Assembly (NCBI GenBank): GCA_045531905.1
Contig: JAZSEY010000006.1
Coordinates: 62,001 to 126,000, forward strand
Direction of reading: 5' to 3'
Source of the DNA: RGIG6919 sp045531905
GTDB lineage: Bacteria; Bacillota; Clostridia; Lachnospirales; Lachnospiraceae
Length of the DNA stretch: 64,000 nucleotides
Shown here: one piece after another, positions 25,867-33,801 of the stretch
How the letters are laid out: every line of letters starts with the position of its first letter
How positions within the stretch are numbered: position 1 is the first letter of the stretch
Notes under the pieces: generated by a model
Databases searched by the model: none
Told to the model about the DNA's origin: nothing
Seen by the model: only the letters and a program-made list of their open reading frames with translations
Program-made: the position numbers and the translations under genes

Positions 25867-27210
25867 ATGGCATTTGACAGCTTATCAGATAAATTACAAG
25901 GCGTCTTTAAGAAGCTGAGAAGCAAGGGTACCTTGACAGAGGCTGATGTAAAAGAGGCTATGAAGGAAGTAAAACGTGCGCTTTTGGAAGCCGACGTTAA
26001 CTTCAAAGTGGTTAAACAGTTCATCAATGCAGTTAGTGAGCGTGCGGTTGGTGAAGAAGTATTAAAGGGATTAAATCCCGGACACATGGTAATCAAGATT
26101 GTTAAGGAAGAGATGGATAAGTTAATGGGCTCCGAGACTACGGAGATTAAGTTATTACCTTCCAATGAAGTAACAATCATCATGATGTGTGGTTTACAGG
26201 GTGCAGGTAAGACAACAACTGTTGCTAAGCTTGCTGGTAAGTTTAAACTAAAGGGTAAGAAAAGTTTGCTTACAGCCTGTGATATATACAGACCAGCTGC
26301 GATTAAGCAGTTAGAGATTAACGGTGAAAAGCAGGGAATTCCTGTATTTACCATGGGAGACCAGCATAAGCCGGTAGATATTGCAAAGGCTGCAGTAGAG
26401 CATGCTAAGAAGAATGGTATCCAGATTGTATTTTTAGATACGGCAGGACGTCTTCATGTGGATGAAGAGATGATGGCCGAGCTTCAGGAGATTAAAGAAC
26501 AGTTAGATATTACGTATACGATTTTAACTGTGGATGCCATGACCGGTCAGGATGCAGTCAATGTGGCAATGAATTTCCAGGAAAAGATTGGCATTGATGG
26601 TGTTATCTTAACAAAGTTAGATGGTGATACCAGAGGTGGTGCAGCTCTTTCTATTAAGGCTGTAACTGGAAAGCCAATTTTCTATATTGGTATGGGTGAG
26701 AAACTGGATGATTTGGAACAGTTTTACCCAGACAGAATGGCAAGTCGAATTCTTGGCATGGGTGATGTTGAGACTTTAATCGAAAAGGCAGCAAATGCCA
26801 TCGATGAAGAAAAAGCCAAAGACATGGAACAGAAGTTTAAGAAAGCCAGTTTTGATTTCAATGACTTTTTGGATTCCATGGATCAGATGGAGAAAATGGG
26901 TGGCATGCAGGATATGCTTTCCATGCTTCCGGGTGTGGGTTCTCAGTTAAAGAATGTTGAGATTGATGAGAAGGCTATGGCAAAGCAGAAGGCCATTATT
27001 CTTTCCATGACAAAGAAGGAGCGTTCTAATCCGGATATTCTAAATCCAAGCCGGAAAAAACGTATTGCTGATGGTGCAGGCGTACCGATTGCAGATGTAA
27101 ATCGTCTTGTAAAACAGTTTGAGCAGTCTAAGAAGATGATGAAACAGATGTCAGGTATGTTTGGCGGTAAGAGAGGCAGAGGAAGATTCCGTATGCCGTT
27201 TGGTTTTTGA
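25867..27210 (+). CDS. ffh: Signal recognition particle protein Ffh
   Basis: A 447-residue SRP GTPase. N domain (about 1-90), G domain with GLQGAGKTTTVAKLA, DTAGRLHVD, TKLDGDTRGG and GMGEKLDDL, then the methionine-rich M domain with the usual MSGMFGG tail that binds 4.5S RNA and signal sequences. It targets nascent membrane proteins to FtsY and SecYEG. It is co-transcribed with ylxM from a perfect consensus promoter. Confidence 0.97.
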   Translation: MAFDSLSDKLQGVFKKLRSKGTLTEADVKEAMKEVKRALLEADVNFKVVKQFINAVSERAVGEEVLKGLNPGHMVIKIVKEEMDKLMGSETTEIKLLPSNEVTIIMMCGLQGAGKTTTVAKLAGKFKLKGKKSLLTACDIYRPAAIKQLEINGEKQGIPVFTMGDQHKPVDIAKAAVEHAKKNGIQIVFLDTAGRLHVDEEMMAELQEIKEQLDITYTILTVDAMTGQDAVNVAMNFQEKIGIDGVILTKLDGDTRGGAALSIKAVTGKPIFYIGMGEKLDDLEQFYPDRMASRILGMGDVETLIEKAANAIDEEKAKDMEQKFKKASFDFNDFLDSMDQMEKMGGMQDMLSMLPGVGSQLKNVEIDEKAMAKQKAIILSMTKKERSNPDILNPSRKKRIADGAGVPIADVNRLVKQFEQSKKMMKQMSGMFGGKRGRGRFRMPFGF

Positions 27211-27250
27211 TAATAATGTAAATTATTATAGATGTCTTCCACAGAAGACA
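27211..27250 (+). other. Two small hairpins in the ffh-rpsP gap
   Basis: TAATAAT/ATTATTA (27211-27228) and TGTCTTC-CACA-GAAGACA (27233-27250) lie in the 84-base gap before rpsP. Neither is followed by a U-tract. They may be mRNA processing or leader elements; the evidence is weak. Confidence 0.35.
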
Positions 27251-27294
27251 AACAGGGCGTTATCGTCCGCAATTCAAGAAGGAGGTGAAATGAA

Positions 27295-27540
27295 ATGGCA
27301 GTAAAGATGAGATTAAAGAGAATGGGTTACAAGAAGCACCCTATTTATAGAGTAGTTGTTGCTGATGCTAGATCTCCAAGAGATGGTAAGTTCATCGAGG
27401 AGGTTGGTACTTATGATCCAAACCAGGAGCCAAGTGCTATTAAGTTCAACGAGGACTTAGCTAAGAAGTGGTTAGCAAACGGCGCACAGCCAACTGAGAC
27501 TGTAGCAAAGCTTTTAAACAAGGCTGGTATTACAAAGTAG
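27295..27540 (+). CDS. rpsP: 30S ribosomal protein S16
   Basis: 81 residues with the S16 signature MAVKMRLKRMGYKKHPIYRV at the N-terminus. AAGGAGG lies upstream. It is the first gene of the rpsP-khpA-rimM-trmD-rplS translation block conserved in Firmicutes. Confidence 0.97.
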   Translation: MAVKMRLKRMGYKKHPIYRVVVADARSPRDGKFIEEVGTYDPNQEPSAIKFNEDLAKKWLANGAQPTETVAKLLNKAGITK

Positions 27541-27562
27541 GAGTTATAGGGAGGTAATTCAT

Positions 27563-27790
27563 ATGAAAGAATTAGTTGAACTGATTGCAAAATCCCTAGT
27601 TGATCATCCTGATGATGTAGTTGTTACAGAAGTCGAAGATGAAGGTACAATTACACTTGAGTTGACAGTAGCCCCAGATGATATGGGCAAAGTAATTGGA
27701 AAACAGGGTAGAATTGCCAAGTCAATTCGTACTGTTGTAAAAGCTGCTGCATCTAAAGGTGACAAAAAGGTAATTGTAGATATTAAGTAA
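27563..27790 (+). CDS. khpA: KH-domain RNA-binding protein KhpA
   Basis: 75 residues forming a single KH domain with the GKQG loop in MGKVIGKQGRIAKSIRTVV. KhpA (YlqC) pairs with KhpB/Jag and binds many RNAs, affecting cell length and division in Firmicutes. It sits in its usual place between rpsP and rimM, 22 bases after the former, and is followed by a terminator-like hairpin. Confidence 0.93.
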   Translation: MKELVELIAKSLVDHPDDVVVTEVEDEGTITLELTVAPDDMGKVIGKQGRIAKSIRTVVKAAASKGDKKVIVDIK

Positions 27791-27823
27791 GTTGTCTTGT
27801 TTGATTGGACAATGAATCGACTG

Positions 27824-27859
27824 GCAGGGAGATTGTGGAAGCAATTTCCCTGCTTTTTA
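27824..27859 (+). terminator. Intrinsic terminator or attenuator between khpA and rimM
   Basis: GCAGGGAGATTG and CAATTTCCCTGC (one mismatch) enclose TGGAAG and are followed by TTTTTAG. Placed inside a conserved operon, it probably lowers rimM-trmD output relative to rpsP. Confidence 0.8.
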
Positions 27860-27895
27860 GGTTATAGGAACAGATAATAATTTGGAGGGTATGAC

Positions 27896-28402
27896 ATGGA
27901 AGATATGTTAAAAGTAGGAGTGATTACTTCCCCTCATGGCGTACACGGTGAGGTAAAAGTATTTCCCACAACAGATGATAATAAACGCTTTAAAAAATTG
28001 AAAGAATGTTATATTGGAAATGACAAGAAGGTGCTACCTGCAGAAGTGGAAGGGTGCAAGTTCTTTAAAAATATGGTGATATTAAAGTTCAAAGGTTACG
28101 ACAACATGAATGATGTAGAAGGTTTGCGTCAATATGGTATTTTTGTAACAAGAGAGCATGCGGTAAAATTACAAAAAGACGAGTATTTCATTACTGATAT
28201 GATTGATGCAGAGGTTGTGGATGAAGATGGCAATTTGATTGGTGTATTGACAGAGGTGCTTTCCACAGGTGCGAATGATGTTTATGTAGTGCAGCGTGAA
28301 GGCAAAGGAGATTTGTTAATTCCGGCAATCAAGCAATGTATTATTCAGGTTGATATTGCAGGAAAACAGATTGTAGTGCGTCTCATGGAGGGAATGGATT
28401 AA
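27896..28402 (+). CDS. rimM: Ribosome maturation factor RimM
   Basis: 168 residues. The N-terminal RimM beta-barrel starts LKVGVITSPHGVHGEVKVFP, and a PRC-barrel follows with the linker YFITDMIDAEVVDEDG. It binds S19 and helps 30S maturation. GGAGGG lies upstream, and the stop overlaps the trmD ATG by one base. Confidence 0.95.
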   Translation: MEDMLKVGVITSPHGVHGEVKVFPTTDDNKRFKKLKECYIGNDKKVLPAEVEGCKFFKNMVILKFKGYDNMNDVEGLRQYGIFVTREHAVKLQKDEYFITDMIDAEVVDEDGNLIGVLTEVLSTGANDVYVVQREGKGDLLIPAIKQCIIQVDIAGKQIVVRLMEGMD

Positions 28403-29088
28403 TGAATTTTCATGTATTAACGTTATTTCCGGATATGATTACAAATGGTATGTCAGAGAGTATCATGGGAAGAGCCCAGAAAAATGGAACCATTACACTG
28501 GAGGCAATCAATATCAGAGATTATGCCAACAACAAGCACGGTCAGGTTGATGATTACCCGTATGGTGGAGGTGCAGGCATGGTTATGCAGGCACCGCCAA
28601 TTTACAGTGCCTATGAGGCATTGGTGGAAAAACTTGGAAAGAAACCTCGCGTTGTATATATGACACCTCAAGGCAAGGTGTTTAATCAGTCTATAGCACA
28701 GGAATTGGCACAGGAAGAGGATTTGGTTTTTCTTTGTGGACACTATGAGGGCATAGATGAAAGAGTGTTAGAGTTAATCGTAACAGACAATATTTCTATT
28801 GGTGACTATGTGTTGACTGGTGGTGAGCTTCCTGCTATGGTAATGATGGATACCATATCCAGATTGGTTCCAGGTGTGTTGCATAATGATGTCAGTGCAG
28901 AGTTTGAAAGTTTTCATGATAATCTGTTGGAATATCCACAGTACACCAGACCAGAGGAATTTATGGGAATGCGTGTGCCGGATGTGCTATTAAGTGGACA
29001 TCATAAAAATATCGAAGCATGGAGAGCAGAACAATCGTTACTTCGAACAAAGGAGAGACGACCGGACTTGTTGGAAAAACGAGGCTAA
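28402..29088 (+). CDS. trmD: tRNA (guanine-N1-)-methyltransferase TrmD
   Basis: 228 residues, SPOUT class with a trefoil knot. Visible are VDDYPYGGGAGMVMQ, the SAM-binding LCGHYEGIDERV and ISIGDYVLTGGELPAM, and the C-terminal PEEFMGMRVPDVLLSGHH. It methylates G37 of tRNAs and prevents frameshifting. Its start overlaps the rimM stop (TAATG). Confidence 0.97.
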   Translation: MNFHVLTLFPDMITNGMSESIMGRAQKNGTITLEAINIRDYANNKHGQVDDYPYGGGAGMVMQAPPIYSAYEALVEKLGKKPRVVYMTPQGKVFNQSIAQELAQEEDLVFLCGHYEGIDERVLELIVTDNISIGDYVLTGGELPAMVMMDTISRLVPGVLHNDVSAEFESFHDNLLEYPQYTRPEEFMGMRVPDVLLSGHHKNIEAWRAEQSLLRTKERRPDLLEKRG

Positions 29089-29112
29089 TATATAGAATGG
29101 GGGCGTTTATAT

Positions 29113-30228
29113 ATGGAGCTGAACACCACAGGATTTCAAAAATCAGAAATTGTTGTTATGGCGGAACAGTTATATAGTTATAAAGCCAAAAAGAAGGCTT
29201 TGGAATTAGAGCTGATAAGCGAGGAATTCCATCAGAAGTATGTTCCAAGACGGCAGAAGTTATTGCAGGAGGAAAATTCAAGTAGGTTGTTATGGATTAT
29301 TCCTCTGCTAATTGCAGCAGGTGTTTCTATCTATACTGTTTTCATGGCAATATTTAAATGGGATTATGTAGATTCCAAAGGATCCAGCGCATTGCTGTTG
29401 ATGGTGGCATTGTTGTTTCTGTGTTTTGGTGGTTATGCATTGGTACGTCTTTTGATTGCCTATATACATAATCAGTTACGTCTTGCAAATACAAAAATGA
29501 ATCCTGTTGCCAAATGGCTTTGTGATTTCTTTCATATAGATAACATCAAAGCGGATGCTTCTATGAATAATGATTCTATCTTTATGTTGCGACAAAAGAT
29601 AGAGGAATTAACTGCAAAGATTTCATTTATGGAACGACAGTACAATGAATTTCTTGAGCAAATAAAGGCTGGAGAATTGTGGGCAACGGCACCGGAGCAA
29701 GAAACTCCAAAAGTGGAAGGTAAGTTTTCTCTTCGTGCAGATGCCAGAGGTTCTTTGGATTTGCGGGAGCTTTATGATGTGTATTGTAGAGAAGAACAAT
29801 TACGGCAGGAGGATGTCAGACAATTTGAGAATGAAATTTCGAGGATTGACAGAAAACGTGCCGAAATCAATGATGAGTATGAGAATGCAAAGCATTTTAT
29901 CATCATATGTGTTGTGACATTTTTAGTTCTAGCAGTCATTCAGGACGTTGCCATACAGGAGCAGGACGGTTTGATGTCTGCAGTTCTATTTATTGTGGGT
30001 ATTGTATTTTTCTTATGGTTGGAAAAACGAAGCACCAATGCATTCTTAGATTACTGGATAGAGCATGATTCACCGGTGGTGAAAAACTATATGTTTTATA
30101 ACAGTATCATTCCTCTTTATGCCAAGCGGGAATTGTTAGAGGAACAGAAGGAATTTGCTGAAAAAGAATTGCAGGAAGTTGTTTTGAAAAAAATGGCATT
30201 AGAAACAGATAATGAAGAATTTTCATAA
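29113..30228 (+). CDS. Coiled-coil membrane protein of unknown function
   Basis: 371 residues. Hydrophobic pairs lie at about residues 58-80 and 93-117, and again at about 265-283 and 287-303. Around them are charged, heptad-like helices at roughly 18-55, 155-187, 232-260 and 330-362, so the protein looks like two copies of a coil-hairpin-coil plan. A hydrophilic central segment (about 120-260) should be on one side of the membrane. No catalytic motif or family is recognised. It stands between trmD and rplS, which are normally adjacent, and rplS has its own promoter after it. Confidence 0.7.
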   Translation: MELNTTGFQKSEIVVMAEQLYSYKAKKKALELELISEEFHQKYVPRRQKLLQEENSSRLLWIIPLLIAAGVSIYTVFMAIFKWDYVDSKGSSALLLMVALLFLCFGGYALVRLLIAYIHNQLRLANTKMNPVAKWLCDFFHIDNIKADASMNNDSIFMLRQKIEELTAKISFMERQYNEFLEQIKAGELWATAPEQETPKVEGKFSLRADARGSLDLRELYDVYCREEQLRQEDVRQFENEISRIDRKRAEINDEYENAKHFIIICVVTFLVLAVIQDVAIQEQDGLMSAVLFIVGIVFFLWLEKRSTNAFLDYWIEHDSPVVKNYMFYNSIIPLYAKRELLEEQKEFAEKELQEVVLKKMALETDNEEFS

Positions 30229-30236
30229 AAAACTGC

Positions 30237-30265
30237 TTGCATTTACAGGTTGAATGTGATACATT
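30237..30265 (+). promoter_or_regulatory. Sigma-A promoter for rplS
   Basis: TTGCAT (30237-30242), 17 bases, TACATT (30260-30265). It predicts a leader of about 113 bases before the rplS ATG. Confidence 0.7.
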
Positions 30266-30277
30266 AAATGAGTTGTG

Positions 30278-30354
30278 ATTTCTTCTTGGGAAGAAATGTA
30301 ATATTGGATGGTCCTCTGCAAGTTAGAGTTTAGATACGATAAGAGAATCTTGCA
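30278..30354 (+). promoter_or_regulatory. Structured rplS leader
   Basis: ATTTCTTC-TTGG-GAAGAAAT (30278-30297) is a perfect 8-bp hairpin, and TGCAAG (30317-30322) pairs with CTTGCA (30349-30354) around a purine-rich loop. The elements lie downstream of the predicted start site and upstream of the ribosome site, as expected for an autoregulatory r-protein leader. Whether it matches the known L19 leader motif has not been tested. Confidence 0.45.
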
Positions 30355-30384
30355 AGAACGTCTTAGATTTTAAGGAGGTTCATG

Positions 30385-30732
30385 ATGAACGAGATTATTA
30401 AGAACATTGAGCAGGCACAGTTAAAGGCTGACATTACACCATTTAACGTAGGTGATACTGTAAGAGTACACGCTAAGGTTAAAGAGGGTAACCGTGAGAG
30501 AATTCAGGTTTTCGAGGGTGTTGTGTTAAAGAGACAGGGCGGTAGCAACCGTGAGACCTTTACAGTTAGAAAGACTTCTAATGGTATCGGTGTTGAGAAG
30601 ACATGGCCATTACATTCTCCAATCGTAGAGAAGATTGAAGTTGTTCGTAGAGGTAAGGTAAGAAGAGCTAAGCTTAACTACTTACGTTCTCGCGTTGGTA
30701 AGGCTGCTAGAGTGAAAGAGCTTGTAAAATAA
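30385..30732 (+). CDS. rplS: 50S ribosomal protein L19
   Basis: 115 residues from the second of two adjacent ATGs; the AAGGAGG site is six bases before 30385 and only three before 30382. L19 signatures are FNVGDTVRVHAKVKEGNRERIQ (in part VGDTVRVHAKV) and LYYLRSR-like NYLRSRVGKAARVKE at the C-terminus. It sits at the 30S-50S interface. A promoter and leader lie upstream, a terminator downstream. Confidence 0.96.
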   Translation: MNEIIKNIEQAQLKADITPFNVGDTVRVHAKVKEGNRERIQVFEGVVLKRQGGSNRETFTVRKTSNGIGVEKTWPLHSPIVEKIEVVRRGKVRRAKLNYLRSRVGKAARVKELVK

Positions 30733-30743
30733 TGAAGATAAAG

Positions 30744-30772
30744 AGACTGGGGATTACTCCAGTCTTTTTCCT
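30744..30772 (+). terminator. Intrinsic terminator after rplS
   Basis: AGACTGGGG and CTCCAGTCT form a 9-bp stem (one G-U) with an ATTA loop, followed by TTTTCC. It ends 18 bases before the lepB ATG. Confidence 0.85.
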
Positions 30773-30789
30773 TATTAGAGGTGAGTATC

Positions 30790-31413
30790 ATGCTTAGATG
30801 GAATCGAAGACGTTACGATGCTATGAGAAGTGCGGCACGTAGAAATAAGCAGAGAGAATTTGATAAGCGAAAGTTTTTTAAGGAATTTGGTAGTTGGACA
30901 TTGTTAATCCTAATTGCGATAATTCTCGGTTATAGTGTTGTCCAGTTTGGCGGGCAGACCATTACCGTTGTAGGTCAATCCATGAATCCTGTTTTGGAAA
31001 ATGGTGATAAGGTTGTTGTCAGCAAGCTTTCTTATACCTTTGGTGAACCAAAGCGTTTTGATATTGTGGCATTTAAACTCAGAAAAAGCGATGAGTATTT
31101 CAATGTGAAACGAATCGTTGGAATGCCCGGTGAAACCGTGAAAATAACCGATGGAAAAATATTCATCAACGATGAAATATTGGAAAATGTTCCATTTGAT
31201 GAATATATTTTGTCTCCTGGTAGTGTTGGCGATGGTGTTACACTCTCTGACAATGAGTATTTTTTGATTGGAGACAATTGTAACAATAGCGAGGATTCCA
31301 GGTTTTCCAATGTGGGCAATGTGATTGATAATGAAATTCTGGGTAAAGTAGTGTATCGATTGTCGCCAAAAGAGAACAGAGGAAAAATTGTTAGCGGTGG
31401 CAAAGAACAGTAA
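30790..31413 (+). CDS. lepB: Signal peptidase I, first copy
   Basis: 207 residues from the ATG at 30790, six bases after GAGGTG. A basic cytoplasmic N-terminus is followed by one transmembrane segment (about 35-52). The catalytic Ser64 is in VGQSMNPVLENGD and the catalytic Lys108 in NVKRIVGMPGETV; the C-terminal box is GDNCNNSEDSR. It removes signal peptides from exported proteins outside the membrane. A second copy lies two genes downstream. Confidence 0.94.
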   Translation: MLRWNRRRYDAMRSAARRNKQREFDKRKFFKEFGSWTLLILIAIILGYSVVQFGGQTITVVGQSMNPVLENGDKVVVSKLSYTFGEPKRFDIVAFKLRKSDEYFNVKRIVGMPGETVKITDGKIFINDEILENVPFDEYILSPGSVGDGVTLSDNEYFLIGDNCNNSEDSRFSNVGNVIDNEILGKVVYRLSPKENRGKIVSGGKEQ

Positions 31414-31428
31414 GATAGGTGATTTAGC

Positions 31429-32268
31429 ATGAATATACAATGGTATCCTGGTCATATGACAAAAGCAAAGCGTATGATGCAGGAAGATATTAAACTAATA
31501 GATATTGTGATTGAATTATTGGATGCAAGAGTGCCATTGTCCAGTAAGAATCCGGATATTGATGAATTGGCAAAGAATAAATTTCGTCTTGTAGTTTTAA
31601 ATAAAGTAGACATGGCAGATGACAAACTCACTGCTGCATGGGAAGCGTACTACAAGGAAAAAGGCTTTTTCGTTGCCAAAATCAATGCCAGAGAAGGTTC
31701 TGGTATGAAGCAACTGACCCCGTTAATTCAAGAGGTATGCAAAGAAAAGATTGAAAGAGATAGAAAACGAGGCATTTTGAATCGTCCTATCCGTGCCATG
31801 ATTGTGGGTATTCCAAATGTGGGAAAATCTACATTTATTAATTCCTATGCAAAGAAAGCCTGTACAAAGGTAGGAAATAAGCCGGGTGTCACAAAGGGAA
31901 AACAATGGATTCGCCTTAATAAAAACGTGGAGTTGTTGGATACGCCGGGTATTTTGTGGCCGAAGTTTGAAGATCAGGAAATTGGTTATCGTCTGGCTAT
32001 GATAGGCTCAATCCGTGATGAAATTTTAAATATTACGGAGCTTGCTATGCTGTTGATAGATTTTCTGAAAGAAAACTATTGTCAGATGTTAGAGGATAGG
32101 TATAAAATAACAGTACAGGAAAAAAGTGCAGACACCTTAGCTGAGATTGCAAAGGCTAGAAATTGTAAGCTAAAGGGTGATGCTTTGGATTATGATAAGG
32201 CTGCAATGCTGTTATTAGATGATTTTAGAAGCTGCAAGATTGGAAAGATTACTATCGATCGCTTGTAG
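31429..32268 (+). CDS. rbgA: Ribosome biogenesis GTPase RbgA (YlqF)
   Basis: 279 residues with circularly permuted G motifs: NKVD (G4) near residue 60 precedes the P-loop GIPNVGKST (G1) near 125 and DTPG (G3) near 170. The start MNIQWYPGHMTKAKRMM is diagnostic. RbgA assists late 50S assembly. It is sandwiched between two signal peptidase I genes. Confidence 0.96.
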   Translation: MNIQWYPGHMTKAKRMMQEDIKLIDIVIELLDARVPLSSKNPDIDELAKNKFRLVVLNKVDMADDKLTAAWEAYYKEKGFFVAKINAREGSGMKQLTPLIQEVCKEKIERDRKRGILNRPIRAMIVGIPNVGKSTFINSYAKKACTKVGNKPGVTKGKQWIRLNKNVELLDTPGILWPKFEDQEIGYRLAMIGSIRDEILNITELAMLLIDFLKENYCQMLEDRYKITVQEKSADTLAEIAKARNCKLKGDALDYDKAAMLLLDDFRSCKIGKITIDRL

Positions 32269-32291
32269 TAGGGTGAAAGAAGGTTTCATAA

Positions 32292-32897
32292 TTGGCTATA
32301 TTTAATAAGAAAGTAAAGCAGGAAGTGCAAGAGGAAGAAGATGTTAATGTATTAAAGGAAATCATTGGCATGATTCTGTACATTGCAGTCGTTGTTTTGC
32401 TGATATACTTATTTATCACATATGTGGGACAGAGGACTGAGGTAGATGGCGGTTCTATGAACAGCACGTTAAGTCACGGTGAGAGTCTTTGGATTAACAA
32501 ACTCGCTTATCGGATGGGTGAACCTGAACGATTTGATATTGTGGTGTTCCCGGTGAATGATTCCTCTGTTTATTATGTAAAGCGTATCATAGGTATGCCT
32601 GGCGAGACTGTGAGTATTGATGAAGAGGGACATGTATTGATTAACGGAGAGATTTTGGATGACCCTTATGATGCTGAACTCATAGATGAATATCATCGCG
32701 GACGCTTAGCTGATGGCGGCGAGGTGACATTAGGTGCAGATGAGTACTTTGTTATGGGGGACAATCGTAACAACAGTCTGGACAGTCGTGATGAGATGGT
32801 GGGCAATATTACAAGAAAACGATTGGAAGGTAAGGTTGTGCTTCGTATGTGGCCTTTGGATGTATTTGGCCCAATACCGAAGCCGGAAGAAGAATAA
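32292..32897 (+). CDS. lepB: Signal peptidase I, second copy
   Basis: 201 residues. The start is a TTG at 32292 with an AGAAGG site eight bases upstream; no ATG occurs before the transmembrane segment. One membrane span (about 24-45), catalytic Ser55 in DGGSMNSTLSHGE, Lys97 in VKRIIGMPGETV and the box GDNRNNSLDSR. It is clearly a paralogue of the gene at 30790, but the N-terminus is acidic rather than basic. The two enzymes may differ in substrates. A terminator follows. Confidence 0.92.
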   Translation: MAIFNKKVKQEVQEEEDVNVLKEIIGMILYIAVVVLLIYLFITYVGQRTEVDGGSMNSTLSHGESLWINKLAYRMGEPERFDIVVFPVNDSSVYYVKRIIGMPGETVSIDEEGHVLINGEILDDPYDAELIDEYHRGRLADGGEVTLGADEYFVMGDNRNNSLDSRDEMVGNITRKRLEGKVVLRMWPLDVFGPIPKPEEE

Positions 32898-32921
32898 AAT
32901 TGTAAGTATCAACGCAGGTAG

Positions 32922-32953
32922 GAGGTTATACCAAATTTAGGTATAGCCTCTTT
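32922..32953 (+). terminator. Intrinsic terminator after the second lepB
   Basis: GAGGTTATACC and GGTATAGCCTC (one G-U) enclose AAATTTA and lead into TTTCATTTC. Confidence 0.75.
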
Positions 32954-32979
32954 CATTTCATCTTGCAATTTGATACAAT
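32951..32979 (+). promoter_or_regulatory. Promoter for rnhB and following genes
   Basis: TTTCAT (32951-32956), 17 bases, extended -10 TGA-TACAAT (TACAAT at 32974-32979). Confidence 0.6.
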
Positions 32980-33029
32980 GATTAGTAGGTTTGCGTTACT
33001 TTGTGGATAAAAAGATAGGGGTAGGGATT

Positions 33030-33782
33030 ATGACAATTACAGAGATTGCAACACATTTAAAACAGGCAGATATGCGAGAATTGGCAGCAGTGATTGCTGA
33101 ATACGAAACGGATGAGAGAGCAGGTGTTATCAAACAGGTTGCTGCAGCGAAGAAAAGATTAGCTGCTTATGAGGCAGAACTGGTTCGTATAGAACAGATG
33201 AAGGTATATGAAAAGCAGTATGCCCATTGTGATTATATATGTGGTATTGATGAGGTAGGCAGAGGACCTTTGGCGGGTCCGGTGGTTGCCTGTGCTGTGG
33301 TGTTACCAAAGGACTGCAATATTCTGTATTTAAATGATTCCAAGCAGTTGTCTGAGGCAAAGAGAGAACAGCTATATCAACAGATTATTGAACAGGCGGT
33401 AGCTGTTGGTGTGGGCATTGCCACAGAACAGAGAATTGACGAGATTAACATTTTACAGGCAAACTATGAGGCTATGCGGGATGCTATCAGCAGACTTTCT
33501 GTGAAGCCAAATGTATTGTTAAATGATGCGGTAACAATACCCGATATAGATATTGAGCAGGTTCCGATTATAAAGGGAGATACCAAGAGTATTTCTATTG
33601 CGGCTGCCAGTATAGTGGCAAAGGTGACAAGAGATCACATGATGGTGGAATACGATAAGATATATCCAGAATATGACTTTGCCAGCAATAAGGGATACGG
33701 TTCCAGTAAGCATATTGAGGCTTTGAAACGAATCGGTCCTTGCGAGATTCACAGGAGAAGCTTTATTAAAAACTTTGTCTAG
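33030..33782 (+). CDS. rnhB: Ribonuclease HII with N-terminal extension
   Basis: 250 residues from the ATG at 33030, which has a GGGGTAGGG site; the earlier in-frame TTG has none. RNase HII motifs are CGIDEVGRGPLAGP with Asp74 and Glu75, LNDSKQLSEAKRE, and the C-terminal NKGYGSSKHIEAL. A 70-residue helical N-terminal extension precedes the core, as in several Firmicutes. It cleaves RNA in RNA-DNA hybrids. The FliK-like gene follows after 19 bases, as in the B. subtilis rnhB-ylqG-ylqH order. Confidence 0.95.
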   Translation: MTITEIATHLKQADMRELAAVIAEYETDERAGVIKQVAAAKKRLAAYEAELVRIEQMKVYEKQYAHCDYICGIDEVGRGPLAGPVVACAVVLPKDCNILYLNDSKQLSEAKREQLYQQIIEQAVAVGVGIATEQRIDEINILQANYEAMRDAISRLSVKPNVLLNDAVTIPDIDIEQVPIIKGDTKSISIAAASIVAKVTRDHMMVEYDKIYPEYDFASNKGYGSSKHIEALKRIGPCEIHRRSFIKNFV

Positions 33783-33801
33783 AAGAAATGGGGGATTCTG
33801 A

